DNA of 41,789 bases from Amaricoccus sp. (GTDB lineage Bacteria > Pseudomonadota > Alphaproteobacteria > Rhodobacterales > Rhodobacteraceae): NCBI RefSeq assembly GCF_017995835.1, contig NZ_JAGOID010000015.1, positions 1 to 41,789 on the forward strand, in the 5' to 3' direction. The notes beneath the pieces were generated by a model. It saw only the letters and a program-made list of their open reading frames with translations, ran no database searches and was not told the DNA's origin. Shown here one piece after another: positions 28,516 to 38,023 of this stretch; position 1 is the first letter of the stretch; each line of letters opens with the position of its first letter. Made by a program: the position numbers and the translations under genes.

Positions 28516-29519
28516 CCGCCGCCGTGGCCGCCGCCGTCCCGGGCGGGCTGGAGGCGAGCGAGTTGCTGCGTCGGCTGGAGCGTGGCGGCGGCCGTTTCGG
28601 ACATGCCGGCCCGCCGGCGCGCGAGCCGGCCCGGCTCGGCCAGCACCTGCGACTCGCCTTCGCCACGCGCGACGTCGCCGAGGCGGTTGTGGGCGCGGCG
28701 GGCCGGCCGGCGCGGGTCGTCGTCGTCTCGCCCGGGCTGCTCGGACCGGAGGGGCCGCTGCCGCTGCACCTGACCGGCTGGGTGCTGGAGCGGCTGTCGC
28801 AGCGCTGGTTCGCCGGCGGCGCCGAGGGCGGCGCGACCAGCGACACCACCTTCCTCGATTTCGCCAACATGCTGCAACATCGCCAGATCGCGCTCTTCTA
28901 CCGTGCCTGGGCCGATGCGCGGCCCGAGGTGCAGGCCGAGCGCGCCGGCGGCGGTCGGCCGCGGGCGATCGTGGGCGCGCTGGCCGGCATGGGCCTGCCG
29001 GGCGCCGAGGATGCGGAGTTCGGGTCGCTCCGGCTGGCGTTCGCGCCGGCGCTGGCGCGGCAGGTGCAGGGACCGGAGCGGCTGACCGGCCTCCTCGCCG
29101 CGGCGCTGCGCGTGCCGGTCGCGCTCGGCGAGTTCGTCGGAGCGTGGACGTGGATCCCGGCGCGGTTGCAGACCCGGCTCGGCGGGGCCGGGGCGGCGCT
29201 CGGGCGTGGCGCGACGACCGGGCCGCGGACCTTCCGGCGGCAGGACCGGGTCGAGGTCCGGCTCGGGCCGCTCGCGTGGCCCGAATTCGAGCGGTTCCTG
29301 CCCGGCGGCCCGGGCCTCGCCACCCTGGCGGCGGCGACGCGGCGCATCCTCGGCGACACGCTGGAGGTGGCGGCGCGGCTGGCACTGCGACCGGGCGAGG
29401 TTCCGGCGGCGCGGCTCGGCGCGACGCGGCTGGGGCGGGACGGCTGGCTCGCGCCGCGGGCGGACGCGGGCGCCGAACTCAGGCTCGGCCGGCTGGTCGC
29501 TGGCGGGGGGGCGTCATGA
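28479..29519 (+). CDS. tssG: T6SS baseplate protein TssG
   Basis: A 346-residue TssG (VasB/ImpH). Landmarks are FGHAGPPAREPARLGQHLRLAF in place of the family RIG..PxxEPVRF segment, GLLGPEGPLPLHLTGWVLER matching the conserved GLLGxxGxLPxHYTE motif, FLDFANMLQHRQIALFYRAW, and a late RILGDTLEVAARLAL. The open frame extends much further upstream, but the ATG at 28479 with AGGAGGAG just before it gives the family-length product. The stop overlaps the tagH start (ATGA). Confidence 0.94.
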   Translation: MADDAGPAPDDLTAAVAAAVPGGLEASELLRRLERGGGRFGHAGPPAREPARLGQHLRLAFATRDVAEAVVGAAGRPARVVVVSPGLLGPEGPLPLHLTGWVLERLSQRWFAGGAEGGATSDTTFLDFANMLQHRQIALFYRAWADARPEVQAERAGGGRPRAIVGALAGMGLPGAEDAEFGSLRLAFAPALARQVQGPERLTGLLAAALRVPVALGEFVGAWTWIPARLQTRLGGAGAALGRGATTGPRTFRRQDRVEVRLGPLAWPEFERFLPGGPGLATLAAATRRILGDTLEVAARLALRPGEVPAARLGATRLGRDGWLAPRADAGAELRLGRLVAGGGAS

Positions 29520-30796
29520 GCCTTGTCCTCACCCTCGAGGGCGGATCGCGACCGCAGGCGGTGCGGCAGATGCGGCTCGACACGGGCGCGCTGGTGATCG
29601 GCCGCGGCGCCGAGGCGGACTGGCGGATCGACGACCCCGACATGTTCGTGTCGCGGGCGCATTGCACCATCGCCGCCGGCCCCGACGGCTACGTCGTCAC
29701 CGACACCTCGACCGGCGGGCTCTTCGTCGACCAGGCGCGCGCGCCGCTGGGCAAGGGCAATGCCGCGCCGCTCGTGGACGGGACGCAGCTGCGGCTCGGC
29801 GACTACGTGGTGCGCGTGTCGCTGCGCGACGCCGCCGGCGCGGCGCCGGCCGAGCCGCGGCAGACCGCCGCGGCGGGGTTTGACGATTTCTTCACGCCGC
29901 GCCCGGCCGAGCCGGCGCCGGCGCGGCCGGCGAGTCTGCCCGACCCGTTCGACGCGCCTTCGCGCCCGGACTACGCCGAGACGGAGGCGCGGGCGGAGCG
30001 GTCGGGGCTGCCCAACTTCGACGATCCCTTCAGCCTCGATCCCGTCCCCGCCGGGCAGGCCCCACCGGCGCCGGGGGGCTTCGGCTTCGACTGGGATATG
30101 CCTGCGCCCCCGCCCGTCGCGCCGGCTCCCGAGCCGCGCCGCGAGGCGTCGATGCCGCCGCCGGAGTTGCCGCCGGCGCCGGTCGCCCCGGCGCGTCCGG
30201 CGTCGCCGCCTTCGCCGGACGCAGGCCGCGCCGCGTTCCGCCGCGGGCTCGGGCTCGACCCGGACGCGCCGGCGGCGGATGTCGAGGCGGAGATGGAGGC
30301 GCTGGGGCGGGCGTATCGGCTGATGGTCGAGGGCTACATGCACCTGCTGCGCAAGCGTGCCGAGGAGAAGGGCGAGGCCCGGGTGGCGCAGACGACGATC
30401 GGCGCCGTCGAGGTGAACCCGCTCAAGTTCATGCCGAACGCCGATGCGGCGCTCGACGCCATGCTGGCGGGCCGCGCCGGCTTCCTCGGACCGGAGGCGG
30501 CGGCGGCGGGCGCGGTGCGCGACCTGGCACAGCACCATGTCGCCGCCTGGCGCGGGGTGCAGGCGGCGCTCCGGCGCATGATCGACCGTTTCGCGCCGGA
30601 GGCGCTGGAGGAGGAGCTGAAGCGGCATTCGGCGCTCGAGAAGCTCCTCGCCGGCGGGCGGCGGGCCAAGCTCTGGGAGCTTTACGAGGCGCGCTATCGC
30701 GAGATCGCCAGGAGCGCGGAGACGCGCTTCCTCGGCGAGGTGGGGGCCGACTTCCGCGACGCTTACGAGCGGAGCGGGGAGGAGAAGGGGGAATGA
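29516..30796 (+). CDS. tagH: T6SS-associated FHA-domain protein TagH
   Basis: A 426-residue protein with an N-terminal FHA domain (about 20-100: VIGRGAEADWRI, VSRAHCTI, VTDTSTGGLFV), a long proline-rich linker (about 105-240), and the C-terminal type VI FHA domain (AFRRGLGLDPDAPA at about 240, GYMHLLRKRAEEKGE, NPLKFMPNADAALDAML). It recognises phosphothreonine and acts downstream of PpkA in the post-translational switch. The usual asparagine of the FHA STNG motif is glycine here. It overlaps tssG at its start and tssJ at its end, each by four bases. Confidence 0.92.
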   Translation: MSLVLTLEGGSRPQAVRQMRLDTGALVIGRGAEADWRIDDPDMFVSRAHCTIAAGPDGYVVTDTSTGGLFVDQARAPLGKGNAAPLVDGTQLRLGDYVVRVSLRDAAGAAPAEPRQTAAAGFDDFFTPRPAEPAPARPASLPDPFDAPSRPDYAETEARAERSGLPNFDDPFSLDPVPAGQAPPAPGGFGFDWDMPAPPPVAPAPEPRREASMPPPELPPAPVAPARPASPPSPDAGRAAFRRGLGLDPDAPAADVEAEMEALGRAYRLMVEGYMHLLRKRAEEKGEARVAQTTIGAVEVNPLKFMPNADAALDAMLAGRAGFLGPEAAAAGAVRDLAQHHVAAWRGVQAALRRMIDRFAPEALEEELKRHSALEKLLAGGRRAKLWELYEARYREIARSAETRFLGEVGADFRDAYERSGEEKGE

Positions 30797-31257
30797 CGAT
30801 GATCGACCGTCGGACGATGCTGGTTCTGACCGGGGCGGCAGGGCTCGCCGCCGCCTGCGGCGGCCCGCCGGGGCCGTCGACGGTGTCGCTCGCCTTCACG
30901 GGGCAGCCGGGGATGAACCCCGGGCCGGACGGGGCCGACCGGCCGGTGACGGTGCAGATCCTGCGCCTGCGCGACGCCGGGGCGTTCGCGTCGGCGGACA
31001 TGTTCGCGCTGACCTCCGACCCGGCAGCCGCCCTGCCGACCGACATCGTCGGGTCCGACCAGGTGGCGCTCGCGCCCGGCGGCTCGGCCTCGAAGGCGAT
31101 CACCGTCGAGCCGGAGGCGACCGCGGTGGGGCTCGTGGCGCTGCTGCGCGAGCCGGGCGGCAAGGTCTGGCGGACGAGCTTCCCGGTCTCGCCGGGCTCG
31201 ACCGTGAAGGGCACGGTGACGCTCGGGCCGGGCGGCCTCGCGGTCGCGCTCGGCTGA
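30793..31257 (+). CDS. tssJ: T6SS outer-membrane lipoprotein TssJ
   Basis: A 154-residue lipoprotein with a signal sequence ending in the lipobox LAAAC (Cys22 predicted to be lipidated). The mature part is a small beta sandwich beginning TVSLAFTGQPGMNPGPDG, with RPVTVQILRLRDAGAFASADMFAL, the family's transthyretin-like pattern. TssJ anchors the TssLM membrane complex to the outer membrane. The start overlaps the tagH stop by four bases (ATGA); tssK follows 13 bases after. Confidence 0.92.
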   Translation: MTMIDRRTMLVLTGAAGLAAACGGPPGPSTVSLAFTGQPGMNPGPDGADRPVTVQILRLRDAGAFASADMFALTSDPAAALPTDIVGSDQVALAPGGSASKAITVEPEATAVGLVALLREPGGKVWRTSFPVSPGSTVKGTVTLGPGGLAVALG

Positions 31258-31270
31258 CGGGGCAGGGGGC

Positions 31271-32602
31271 ATGGCCGAAGCCGACAAGGTGCTGTGGTCC
31301 GAGGGTCTGTTCCTCCGGCCCCAGCATTTCCAGCAACAGGACCGCCACGTCGAGGCGCTGGTGCGCGCGACCCTCGCGGCGGCGCCGCTGCCGGCCTTCG
31401 GCTTCCGCGACGTGACGATCGACCGGGCGCTGCTCGAAACCGGTCGCGTCGCCGTGGTCTCCGCGCGCGGCGTCTTCCCCGACGGCACGCCCTTCGCGAT
31501 CCCCGAAACGATGGACCCGCCCGAGCCGGCGGCGATCCTGCGGCAGACGCCGCCCGGCCCGGTGCTGCTGGCGCTGCCGCTGGAGCCGGCGGGCGGCGCG
31601 ACCTTCGACCCGGCCCATGCCGCGCCGACCGGCGCGCGCTTTCGCGGCCGGATCGAGCGGCTGCGCGACGCGGTGGCGGGCGGGGCCGAGGCCGAGGAGG
31701 TCGAGCTTGCCCGTCCACAGGCGCTGCTCCTGCCGCCCGGCCGCGATCCCGGCGGCTACGCGACCCTGCCGGTCGCGGGGTTGAGCGGGCTGCGGGCCGA
31801 CGGGGGCGTGGCGCTCGCCGAGGGCTTCCTGCCGCCGGCGCTCGCCATCGCGGCCGCGCCGGACTACGCGAGCCTGCTCACCGAGACCATCGCCGGGCTC
31901 GACCGCATCGCCGAGGCACACGGCGCCGTCGTCCTCGGCGGCGCGGGGCGCAGCGTCGAGAACCTGCTCGTCCTCGAACTCGCCAACGCCGCGCGGCCTC
32001 GTCTCGCGCATCTGCTGGCGCAGAACGGCTGCCATCCCTCGGAGCTGTTCCTGGAACTCGCCGGCCTCGCCGGGCGGATGGCGACCTACGGCTCGGGGGC
32101 GCGGCGCATGGCGGAACTGCCGGCCTACGACCACCTCGCGCCCGGCCCGGCCGTCGCGGCGCTGACCGACACGCTGCGCTCGCTGATCCTGAGCCTGCGC
32201 TACGTCGAGCAGAAGTCCCGGGCGCTGGCGGTGATGAAGCACGCGACCAACGTCTGGAAGGTGCGGCTCGAGCCCGACGTCCTCGGCGCCAGCCGCATCG
32301 TGCTCCGCGTCGGCTCGGAGCTGTCCGAGGAGGCGCTGCGGCGCATCTTCGTCAACCAGGTCACCGTCGGTTCGGCCGACGAGTTCGAGGGCCTGTGGAA
32401 GTCGCGCCTGCCCGGCATCCGGCTGAAGCCGCTGCACTCGCAGCCGCGCGAGATCCCCTACGATGGCGACCGGCTGTGCCTGGAGCTCGACCGGGCGAGC
32501 GAACACTTCGCCTCGCTCGCCGAGGCGCCGGGCTTCGTCATCGGCGTCTCGGGCGTTCTGCCGTCCGAGCCGCAGCTCGACTGCTACGCGGTCAGGAGGT
32601 GA
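31271..32602 (+). CDS. tssK: T6SS baseplate-membrane connector TssK
   Basis: A 443-residue TssK (VasE/ImpJ). The N-terminus VLWSEGLFLRPQHFQQQDRHVE is diagnostic for the family. The C-terminal part has AVMKHATNVWKVRLEPDVLGA and VNQVTVGSADEFEGLWKSRLPGI. TssK trimers link the baseplate to the TssJLM complex. The stop is followed by the GGAGG-type site that serves the GTG start of tssL five bases later. Confidence 0.96.
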   Translation: MAEADKVLWSEGLFLRPQHFQQQDRHVEALVRATLAAAPLPAFGFRDVTIDRALLETGRVAVVSARGVFPDGTPFAIPETMDPPEPAAILRQTPPGPVLLALPLEPAGGATFDPAHAAPTGARFRGRIERLRDAVAGGAEAEEVELARPQALLLPPGRDPGGYATLPVAGLSGLRADGGVALAEGFLPPALAIAAAPDYASLLTETIAGLDRIAEAHGAVVLGGAGRSVENLLVLELANAARPRLAHLLAQNGCHPSELFLELAGLAGRMATYGSGARRMAELPAYDHLAPGPAVAALTDTLRSLILSLRYVEQKSRALAVMKHATNVWKVRLEPDVLGASRIVLRVGSELSEEALRRIFVNQVTVGSADEFEGLWKSRLPGIRLKPLHSQPREIPYDGDRLCLELDRASEHFASLAEAPGFVIGVSGVLPSEPQLDCYAVRR

Positions 32603-32606
32603 CGGG

Positions 32607-33923
32607 GTGAGCGGCGAGGATCCGTTCGGCCTGTCCGAGGATTTCGGCCGCACCCGGATCCGGCCGCCGCCGCCTTCGGCCGCGCGCCGCGCCGCCGCGG
32701 AGCCGGCCGCGCCGGTGGTGCGCGACCGGGCGCACCCGAACCCCTTCGTCGTCGCCTTCGGCCCGCTCCTCGAGTTCGCGCCCGAGCTCGAGGCCGCGCA
32801 GGCCCCCGACGACGCCGACCTGCTGCGGGTCCGGTTGGAGCGCGAACTCGTCGCCGGCCGCGACGCGGCGGTGACGGCGGGCGTTCCGATCGCGCGTGCC
32901 GACGCGGCCGCATGGGCGGTCGGGGCGCTCATCGACGACCTCGCCATCAACACGCCATGGGGCGGCGCCAGCGCCTGGCCGCGCCAGCCGCTCCTCGCCA
33001 CGCCCGACGCGGGGGCGCAGTTCTTCGACCGGCTGGAGGCGCTGGAGCGCCATCCGGGCCGCGATCGCGACCTGCTGGAGCTGCACTACCTCTGCCTCGC
33101 CCTCGGGTTCCGCGGCAAGTACCGCGTCCCCGGCCGCGCCGGCGACCGCCCGCTCGCCGCGGTGCGCACGGCGGCCGCCGCGCTCCTGCGCGACCCGGAG
33201 GTCGAGGCGGCGCCCCTGTCGCCGCACTGGCGCGGCGTGATCGCCCCCGACGCGCCCCGCCGCTTCGCCGCGCCGATCTGGGTGCTCGCCGTCGTGGCGC
33301 TGGCGCTCGCCAGCGCGATCTACGTCGGCCTGTCGCTCCGCCTTTCCGGCCGGGCCGACGAGCTGGCGCTGCTCGCCCGCGCCGTGCCGCCGCCGGAGCG
33401 CGCCGAGGTGTTCCGCGCCGAGCGGAAGGGGGTCGCGGCCACGCCCGAGGCGCTGCAGGCGGTCGAGTTCGAGCTGCTGCCCGAGTTTGTCGCCGCCGCG
33501 CCCGAGGGCTTGCGCCCCGCGCTCTCCGGCCGCGAGAGCGTTTCGGTCACCAGACTCGTCATCCAGTGGACCGACCCGGAGGTGTTCCAGTCGGCGCGGG
33601 CGTCGCTCAGCCCCGGCTTCGAGCCGCTGATCGCCGCGCTGGCGAAGGTGATCGTCGCCAACGCCGACGTGATCGGCGGCGTCGAGGTCGTCGGCCACAC
33701 CGACTCGGTCCCGCTGCAATCCTCGAACCCGCTCAGCTCGAACCAGCGCCTGTCCGAGGCCCGCGCCGCGACGATCGCCAAGCTCCTCGTCGCCGGCGGC
33801 GTGCCTGCCGATCTGGTCCGCGCCGAGGGCCGCGCCGCGACCGAGCCCGTCGCCGACAACCGGACCCGCGAGGGCAGGGCGCTCAACCGCCGCGTCGAGG
33901 TGCTGGTGGAGAAGCGGATCTGA
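32607..33923 (+). CDS. tssL: T6SS inner-membrane protein TssL with OmpA-like domain
   Basis: A 438-residue TssL. The cytoplasmic DotU/IcmH domain spans about 40-220 (FGPLLEFAPELE, LIDDLAINTPWG, FFDRLEALERHPGRDRDLLELHYLCLALGFRGKYR). One membrane helix lies at about 224-245. The periplasmic end is an OmpA-type peptidoglycan-binding domain (VEVVGHTDSVPL, NQRLSEARAATIAKLLV, NRRVEVLVEK), making this an extended TssL that can anchor the complex to peptidoglycan itself. The GTG start at 32607 has GGAGG 7 bases upstream. The stop overlaps the tssM start (TGATG). Confidence 0.95.
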   Translation: MSGEDPFGLSEDFGRTRIRPPPPSAARRAAAEPAAPVVRDRAHPNPFVVAFGPLLEFAPELEAAQAPDDADLLRVRLERELVAGRDAAVTAGVPIARADAAAWAVGALIDDLAINTPWGGASAWPRQPLLATPDAGAQFFDRLEALERHPGRDRDLLELHYLCLALGFRGKYRVPGRAGDRPLAAVRTAAAALLRDPEVEAAPLSPHWRGVIAPDAPRRFAAPIWVLAVVALALASAIYVGLSLRLSGRADELALLARAVPPPERAEVFRAERKGVAATPEALQAVEFELLPEFVAAAPEGLRPALSGRESVSVTRLVIQWTDPEVFQSARASLSPGFEPLIAALAKVIVANADVIGGVEVVGHTDSVPLQSSNPLSSNQRLSEARAATIAKLLVAGGVPADLVRAEGRAATEPVADNRTREGRALNRRVEVLVEKRI

Positions 33924-36900
33924 TGGCCATCCTGCGCTTCATCTGGGCTGTCGTCTCGTCCCGCTGGCTCTGGACCGCGATCGGGCTCGTGCTCCTGTCG
34001 GCGCTGGTCTGGTTCTGGGGCCCGCTCCTCGCCTTTGGCGACGCGGCGCCGCTCGCCTCGGAGACCGTCCGCCTCGCGCTGATCGGGGCGCTGGTCTTTC
34101 TCTGGCTGCTGTGGATCGTGCTCGCGCGGCGCCGGGCGATGCGGGCGAACCGCCTCTTCGTCGCCGAGCTGGCGCAGGCCCCGGAAAAGCCCAAGGCCCC
34201 CGGAGAGGAGAACGTCGCCGCCGTGGGCGCGAAGTTCCAGGAGGTGCTGGCCGAGCTGCGCCGCCGCAAGCTCGGGGGGCGGCGCTTCCTGCGCGAGATG
34301 CCGTGGTACGTCATCATCGGCCCGCCGGCGACCGGCAAGACCACGGCGCTGCGCCAGTCGGGGCTGAGCTTCCCGATCGACCTGACCGACGACCTCCAGG
34401 GGGTGGGGGGCACCCGCAACTGCGACTGGTTCTTCACCGAGGACGCGGTGCTGATCGACACCGCCGGCCGCTACGTCGTGCAGGAGAGCCAGCCCGAGGT
34501 CGACGCCGCCGAGTGGATGGGCTTCCTCGATCTCCTGAAGAAGCATCGCGGCCGGCGCGCGCTCAACGGGGTGATTGTCGCGCTGTCGGTCGAGACGCTG
34601 AGCGACGGCGACGCGGCGATCCGCGCCCATGGCCGCGAGATCCGCAAGCGGCTGAACGAGTTGCAGCTCAAGCTGGAGATGCGGCTGCCGGTCTACCTGA
34701 TGCTGACCAAGGCCGACCTCGTCGCCGGGTTCGAGCCGTTCTTCGGCGACCTGACCACGCCCGAGCGCGAGCAGGTCTGGGGCGCGACCTTCGCCCCCGG
34801 CGCCCGCGTCGACGGCGCCGAGGCGGCGCGCGAGCTCGTCGATCTCGCCGGCGAGCTGGAGCGGCGCATCACGCCGCGGCTCGAGGCCGAGGAGCGCACG
34901 TCCGTCCGCGCCGAGACCTTCCGCTTCCCCGCCCAGGTCGCGAGCCTCGCCGAGCCGCTGCGGCTCCTCGTTGAAACCGTGTTCAGCGAGACCCGCTACG
35001 AGGAGAGCGCCTGGCTGCGCGGGGTCTACCTGACCTCGGCCACCCAGGAGGGCGCGCCGATCGACCGGCTGACCGCGGCGCTCGCCTCGTCCTTCGGCCT
35101 CCCCGCCGGCCCGCCGCCGCCGCGCCAGCGCACGGAGCGGCGGAGCTTCTTCCTCAAGGACCTGATGACCGAGGTCATCTTCAAGGAAGCCGGGCTCGGC
35201 GTGCTCGACCCGGCGGCGGAGGAGCGGCGCGCCTGGATCTGGCGCGGCGCCGCCGTCGCCTGCGCCGCCGCCGTCCTCGCCGCGGGGCTCGCCTTCACGC
35301 TGGCCTACCTCTCGGGCCGCGGCGCGGTCACGGCCCAGGCCGCGGCGCTCGAGCGGCTCCAGGGCACGCTCGCGCCCGTGGCGGCGCGGCAGGCCCCGGT
35401 CGATCCGCTCGACCTCGACGTGGCGCTGGAGGCGATGACCGCGATCGGGAACGCCGCCGTCCCGCCGCCCGGCGGGCTCGCCGGCGTGATCGGCCCCTCG
35501 CCGGCGGCCGAGATGGCTGCGGCGCAGGCGACGGCCTACGACCGTGGGCTGAGGAACATCCTCGAGCCGCGCATGGTGGCGCTCCTCGAGGCGACGATGT
35601 GGCGTCACATCCGCGACCCGGAATTCCTTCTCGACGCGCTCAAGACCTACCGGATGATGACCGGGCTCGCCCAGATGGACCCGGACTTCGCCGCCGAGTG
35701 GTGGACGACCCGGCTGCCGGAGTTCGCGCCCCTCGACCCGTTCCCGACCCAGGTCGCCGCCGACCACCAGCTCGCCGCGCTGCGCCGGATGGCGCTCGAG
35801 GAGAGCTACGTCGCGCCCGACGAGGCCCTGGTCGGGCAGGCGCTCGCCTCGATCTGCTCGATCCCGCTCGCGGTGCGCGCCTACAACGCGCTCCGGACCG
35901 ACCCGGCGGCGGTGGCGCTCGATGACTGGATCCCCGCCGTCCCCGCCGGCCCGAACGGGGCGCGCGTCTTCACCCGCATCTCCGGCAAGACGCTCCGGGT
36001 CGGGATCGACGGCATCTACACCTATCGCGGCTTCCACGACGTCGTGCTGGCGCGGATCGAGGACGTGGCCGCCCAGGCCGCGCTCGACCGCTCGGTCTTC
36101 GCCGGCGGCTGCCCGGAAAGCTCCGACCCCTCGGTGACCGTGCTCGCCGACGACATCATGAAGCTCTACTACGAGGACTTCATCGCGCAGTGGGACGGGT
36201 TCCTACGCGACGTCCGCCTCGCGCCGTTCACCGACCTGAGCGTGGCGGGCGAGAACCTCAAGGACCTCTCCAGCGCCGATTCCGCGCTGCGCCGGCTCGT
36301 CGTCGCGGTCGCGGCCGAGACCGACCTCGCCCGGCCCCCCGACGCCGCGGCGGCGGGGGGCGCGCCGCCCAAGGCCGCGTCGAAGATCCTCTCCAAGCTC
36401 GGCAAGCTCGGCAAGCTCGCCAAGAAGGGCGCGAAGCTCGTCCCCAAGGCCGGCGCGGCGTCGAGTGCTGCGGTCAGCGGCCAGACCGTCTCCGACCATT
36501 TCAAGCCGATCCGCGCCGCGGTGCAGGAGACCGACGGCCAGCCGCCGCTCCTGACCGACGTCGAGGCGGCGCTGACCGCGCTATCGAACGTGCTCCAGAC
36601 CGTCGCGGCGAGCCCCAACCCCGAGGAGGCGATCAAGCAGCAGGGCGGCCTCGCCGAGCTGACCGCGCAGGTGGCGAACCAGGCGGCGATCCTGCCCGAC
36701 CCGCTCGACGACTGGCTGGCCGGGATCGCCGGCGACACCATCGGCCTGACCGTGACGGCGGTGGTCGAACGGCTGAACGCGATCTGGAAGGCGGACGGCA
36801 AACCGCTCTGCGACGCTGCGCTGGGCGGCCGCTATCCCTTCGTGCGCGGCTCGATGATCGACGTGACGCTCCTCGACTTCCAGCGCATGTTCGGTCCGGG

Positions 36901-37453
36901 CGGCGTGTTCGACGCCTTCACCAACGACGAACTCGCCCCCTACATCGACACCGCGAGCCGCCCCTGGCGCTGGCGCGCCGACCTCGGCCGCGATCCCGCG
37001 ACCCTCGTCCCCTTCGAGAAGGCGCGCCGCCTCCGCGACGCGCTCTTCCCCGGCGGCTCCGGGCCGGTGATGGACTTCACCGTCGTCCCGATCGACCTCT
37101 CGCCCAACCTGAGGCAGGTCGCGCTCAACGTCGGCGGCGCGACGCTGGCCTACATGGGCGCGCCCACCCTGCCGATGCAGATGACCTGGCCCGGCGACGC
37201 CGGCGCCTTCGTCTCGGTGACCTTCATGCCGCTGAACGATCCGCGCGACGTCTACTGGACCGAGCCCGGCGACTGGGCCTGGCTGCGCCTCCTTCAGGCG
37301 GGACGCCTCTCGCCGACGCAGCAGCCCGAGGTCTTCACCCTGACCCTCGGCCGGGGCGGCTACTCGGCCGTCTACGAGCTGCGCGCCGCCTCGGTCGAGA
37401 ACGCGCTCGACCTCTCGATCTTCGAGGGCTTCGCATGCCCCGCCCGGCTCTGA
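33923..37453 (+). CDS. tssM: T6SS inner-membrane protein TssM (IcmF)
   Basis: A 1176-residue TssM. Two N-terminal membrane helices (about 16-34 and 49-68) precede a cytoplasmic NTPase-like domain with an intact Walker A GPPATGKT at 133-140 and DLQGVGGTRNCDWFFTEDAVLIDTAGRY. A third helix lies at about 438-460, followed by a large periplasmic part that contacts TssJ, ending with the conserved LSPTQQPEVFTLTLGRGGYSAVYELRA. A lysine-rich stretch occurs near residues 820-840. It overlaps tssL by one base and lies 46 bases before tagF. Confidence 0.96.
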   Translation: MAILRFIWAVVSSRWLWTAIGLVLLSALVWFWGPLLAFGDAAPLASETVRLALIGALVFLWLLWIVLARRRAMRANRLFVAELAQAPEKPKAPGEENVAAVGAKFQEVLAELRRRKLGGRRFLREMPWYVIIGPPATGKTTALRQSGLSFPIDLTDDLQGVGGTRNCDWFFTEDAVLIDTAGRYVVQESQPEVDAAEWMGFLDLLKKHRGRRALNGVIVALSVETLSDGDAAIRAHGREIRKRLNELQLKLEMRLPVYLMLTKADLVAGFEPFFGDLTTPEREQVWGATFAPGARVDGAEAARELVDLAGELERRITPRLEAEERTSVRAETFRFPAQVASLAEPLRLLVETVFSETRYEESAWLRGVYLTSATQEGAPIDRLTAALASSFGLPAGPPPPRQRTERRSFFLKDLMTEVIFKEAGLGVLDPAAEERRAWIWRGAAVACAAAVLAAGLAFTLAYLSGRGAVTAQAAALERLQGTLAPVAARQAPVDPLDLDVALEAMTAIGNAAVPPPGGLAGVIGPSPAAEMAAAQATAYDRGLRNILEPRMVALLEATMWRHIRDPEFLLDALKTYRMMTGLAQMDPDFAAEWWTTRLPEFAPLDPFPTQVAADHQLAALRRMALEESYVAPDEALVGQALASICSIPLAVRAYNALRTDPAAVALDDWIPAVPAGPNGARVFTRISGKTLRVGIDGIYTYRGFHDVVLARIEDVAAQAALDRSVFAGGCPESSDPSVTVLADDIMKLYYEDFIAQWDGFLRDVRLAPFTDLSVAGENLKDLSSADSALRRLVVAVAAETDLARPPDAAAAGGAPPKAASKILSKLGKLGKLAKKGAKLVPKAGAASSAAVSGQTVSDHFKPIRAAVQETDGQPPLLTDVEAALTALSNVLQTVAASPNPEEAIKQQGGLAELTAQVANQAAILPDPLDDWLAGIAGDTIGLTVTAVVERLNAIWKADGKPLCDAALGGRYPFVRGSMIDVTLLDFQRMFGPGGVFDAFTNDELAPYIDTASRPWRWRADLGRDPATLVPFEKARRLRDALFPGGSGPVMDFTVVPIDLSPNLRQVALNVGGATLAYMGAPTLPMQMTWPGDAGAFVSVTFMPLNDPRDVYWTEPGDWAWLRLLQAGRLSPTQQPEVFTLTLGRGGYSAVYELRAASVENALDLSIFEGFACPARL

Positions 37454-37499
37454 CCCGCGCCGCCCCCTCGCCCCGCCGAGGCTTGCCGGGAGCCCGCCC

Positions 37500-38021
37500 G
37501 TGACCGGCTTCTTCGGCAAGATCCCGGCTGCGGGCGACTTCGTGAGCTGGAACCTTCCCCGGTCCTTCACCGACCGCTGGGACCGCTGGTTCTCCGCCGA
37601 GCTCCTCGCCCGCCCAGACGAGGGCCCCCTCGACCCCCGCGCCTGGCGCTTCGTCGTCCCGGCGGGCGTCTTCGGCGACCAGCCGGTCGCGGGTGTGTGG
37701 CGGATGAGCGAGGACCGGGCGGGACGGCGGTATCCGTTCGTGATCGCGGCGGTGGGGGCGGCGCCGGATCCGGGGGATGCGTGGTTCGAGGCTGTGCAGG
37801 CCGCCCTCGACGATGCGGTGGATTCGTTCCTGAGCCCCGACCTGGTAGCACGCAGGGTCGGCATGCTTGGTGCCATCGGCTCGGGGTGCGCCATAGCTAC
37901 GATCCAGTTCTGGCTAGATGACTGGGAAGTGCAGGAGTTTCGGTTCTCTGACGCTCGTGAACTCGCCGCCACTGGACTAGCGGTCATGCGCCGACCACGC
38001 CGCGTCGTCGAGGCGTTCTGA
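37500..38021 (+). CDS. tagF: T6SS-associated protein TagF
   Basis: A 173-residue TagF (ImpM). The N-terminus TGFFGKIPAAGDFVSWNLPRSFTDRWDRW is diagnostic, and RAWRFVVPAGVFG, GVWRMSEDRAGRRYPFVI also match. TagF represses T6SS assembly post-translationally in bacteria with the PpkA pathway, by acting on the FHA protein. It starts at GTG 37500. The 3' third has clearly lower GC (about 59% in 37861-37980 by hand count) than the upstream genes, marking the beginning of a compositional change that continues into the effector island. The next gene begins 2 bases after the stop. Confidence 0.93.
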   Translation: MTGFFGKIPAAGDFVSWNLPRSFTDRWDRWFSAELLARPDEGPLDPRAWRFVVPAGVFGDQPVAGVWRMSEDRAGRRYPFVIAAVGAAPDPGDAWFEAVQAALDDAVDSFLSPDLVARRVGMLGAIGSGCAIATIQFWLDDWEVQEFRFSDARELAATGLAVMRRPRRVVEAF

Positions 38022-38023
38022 CG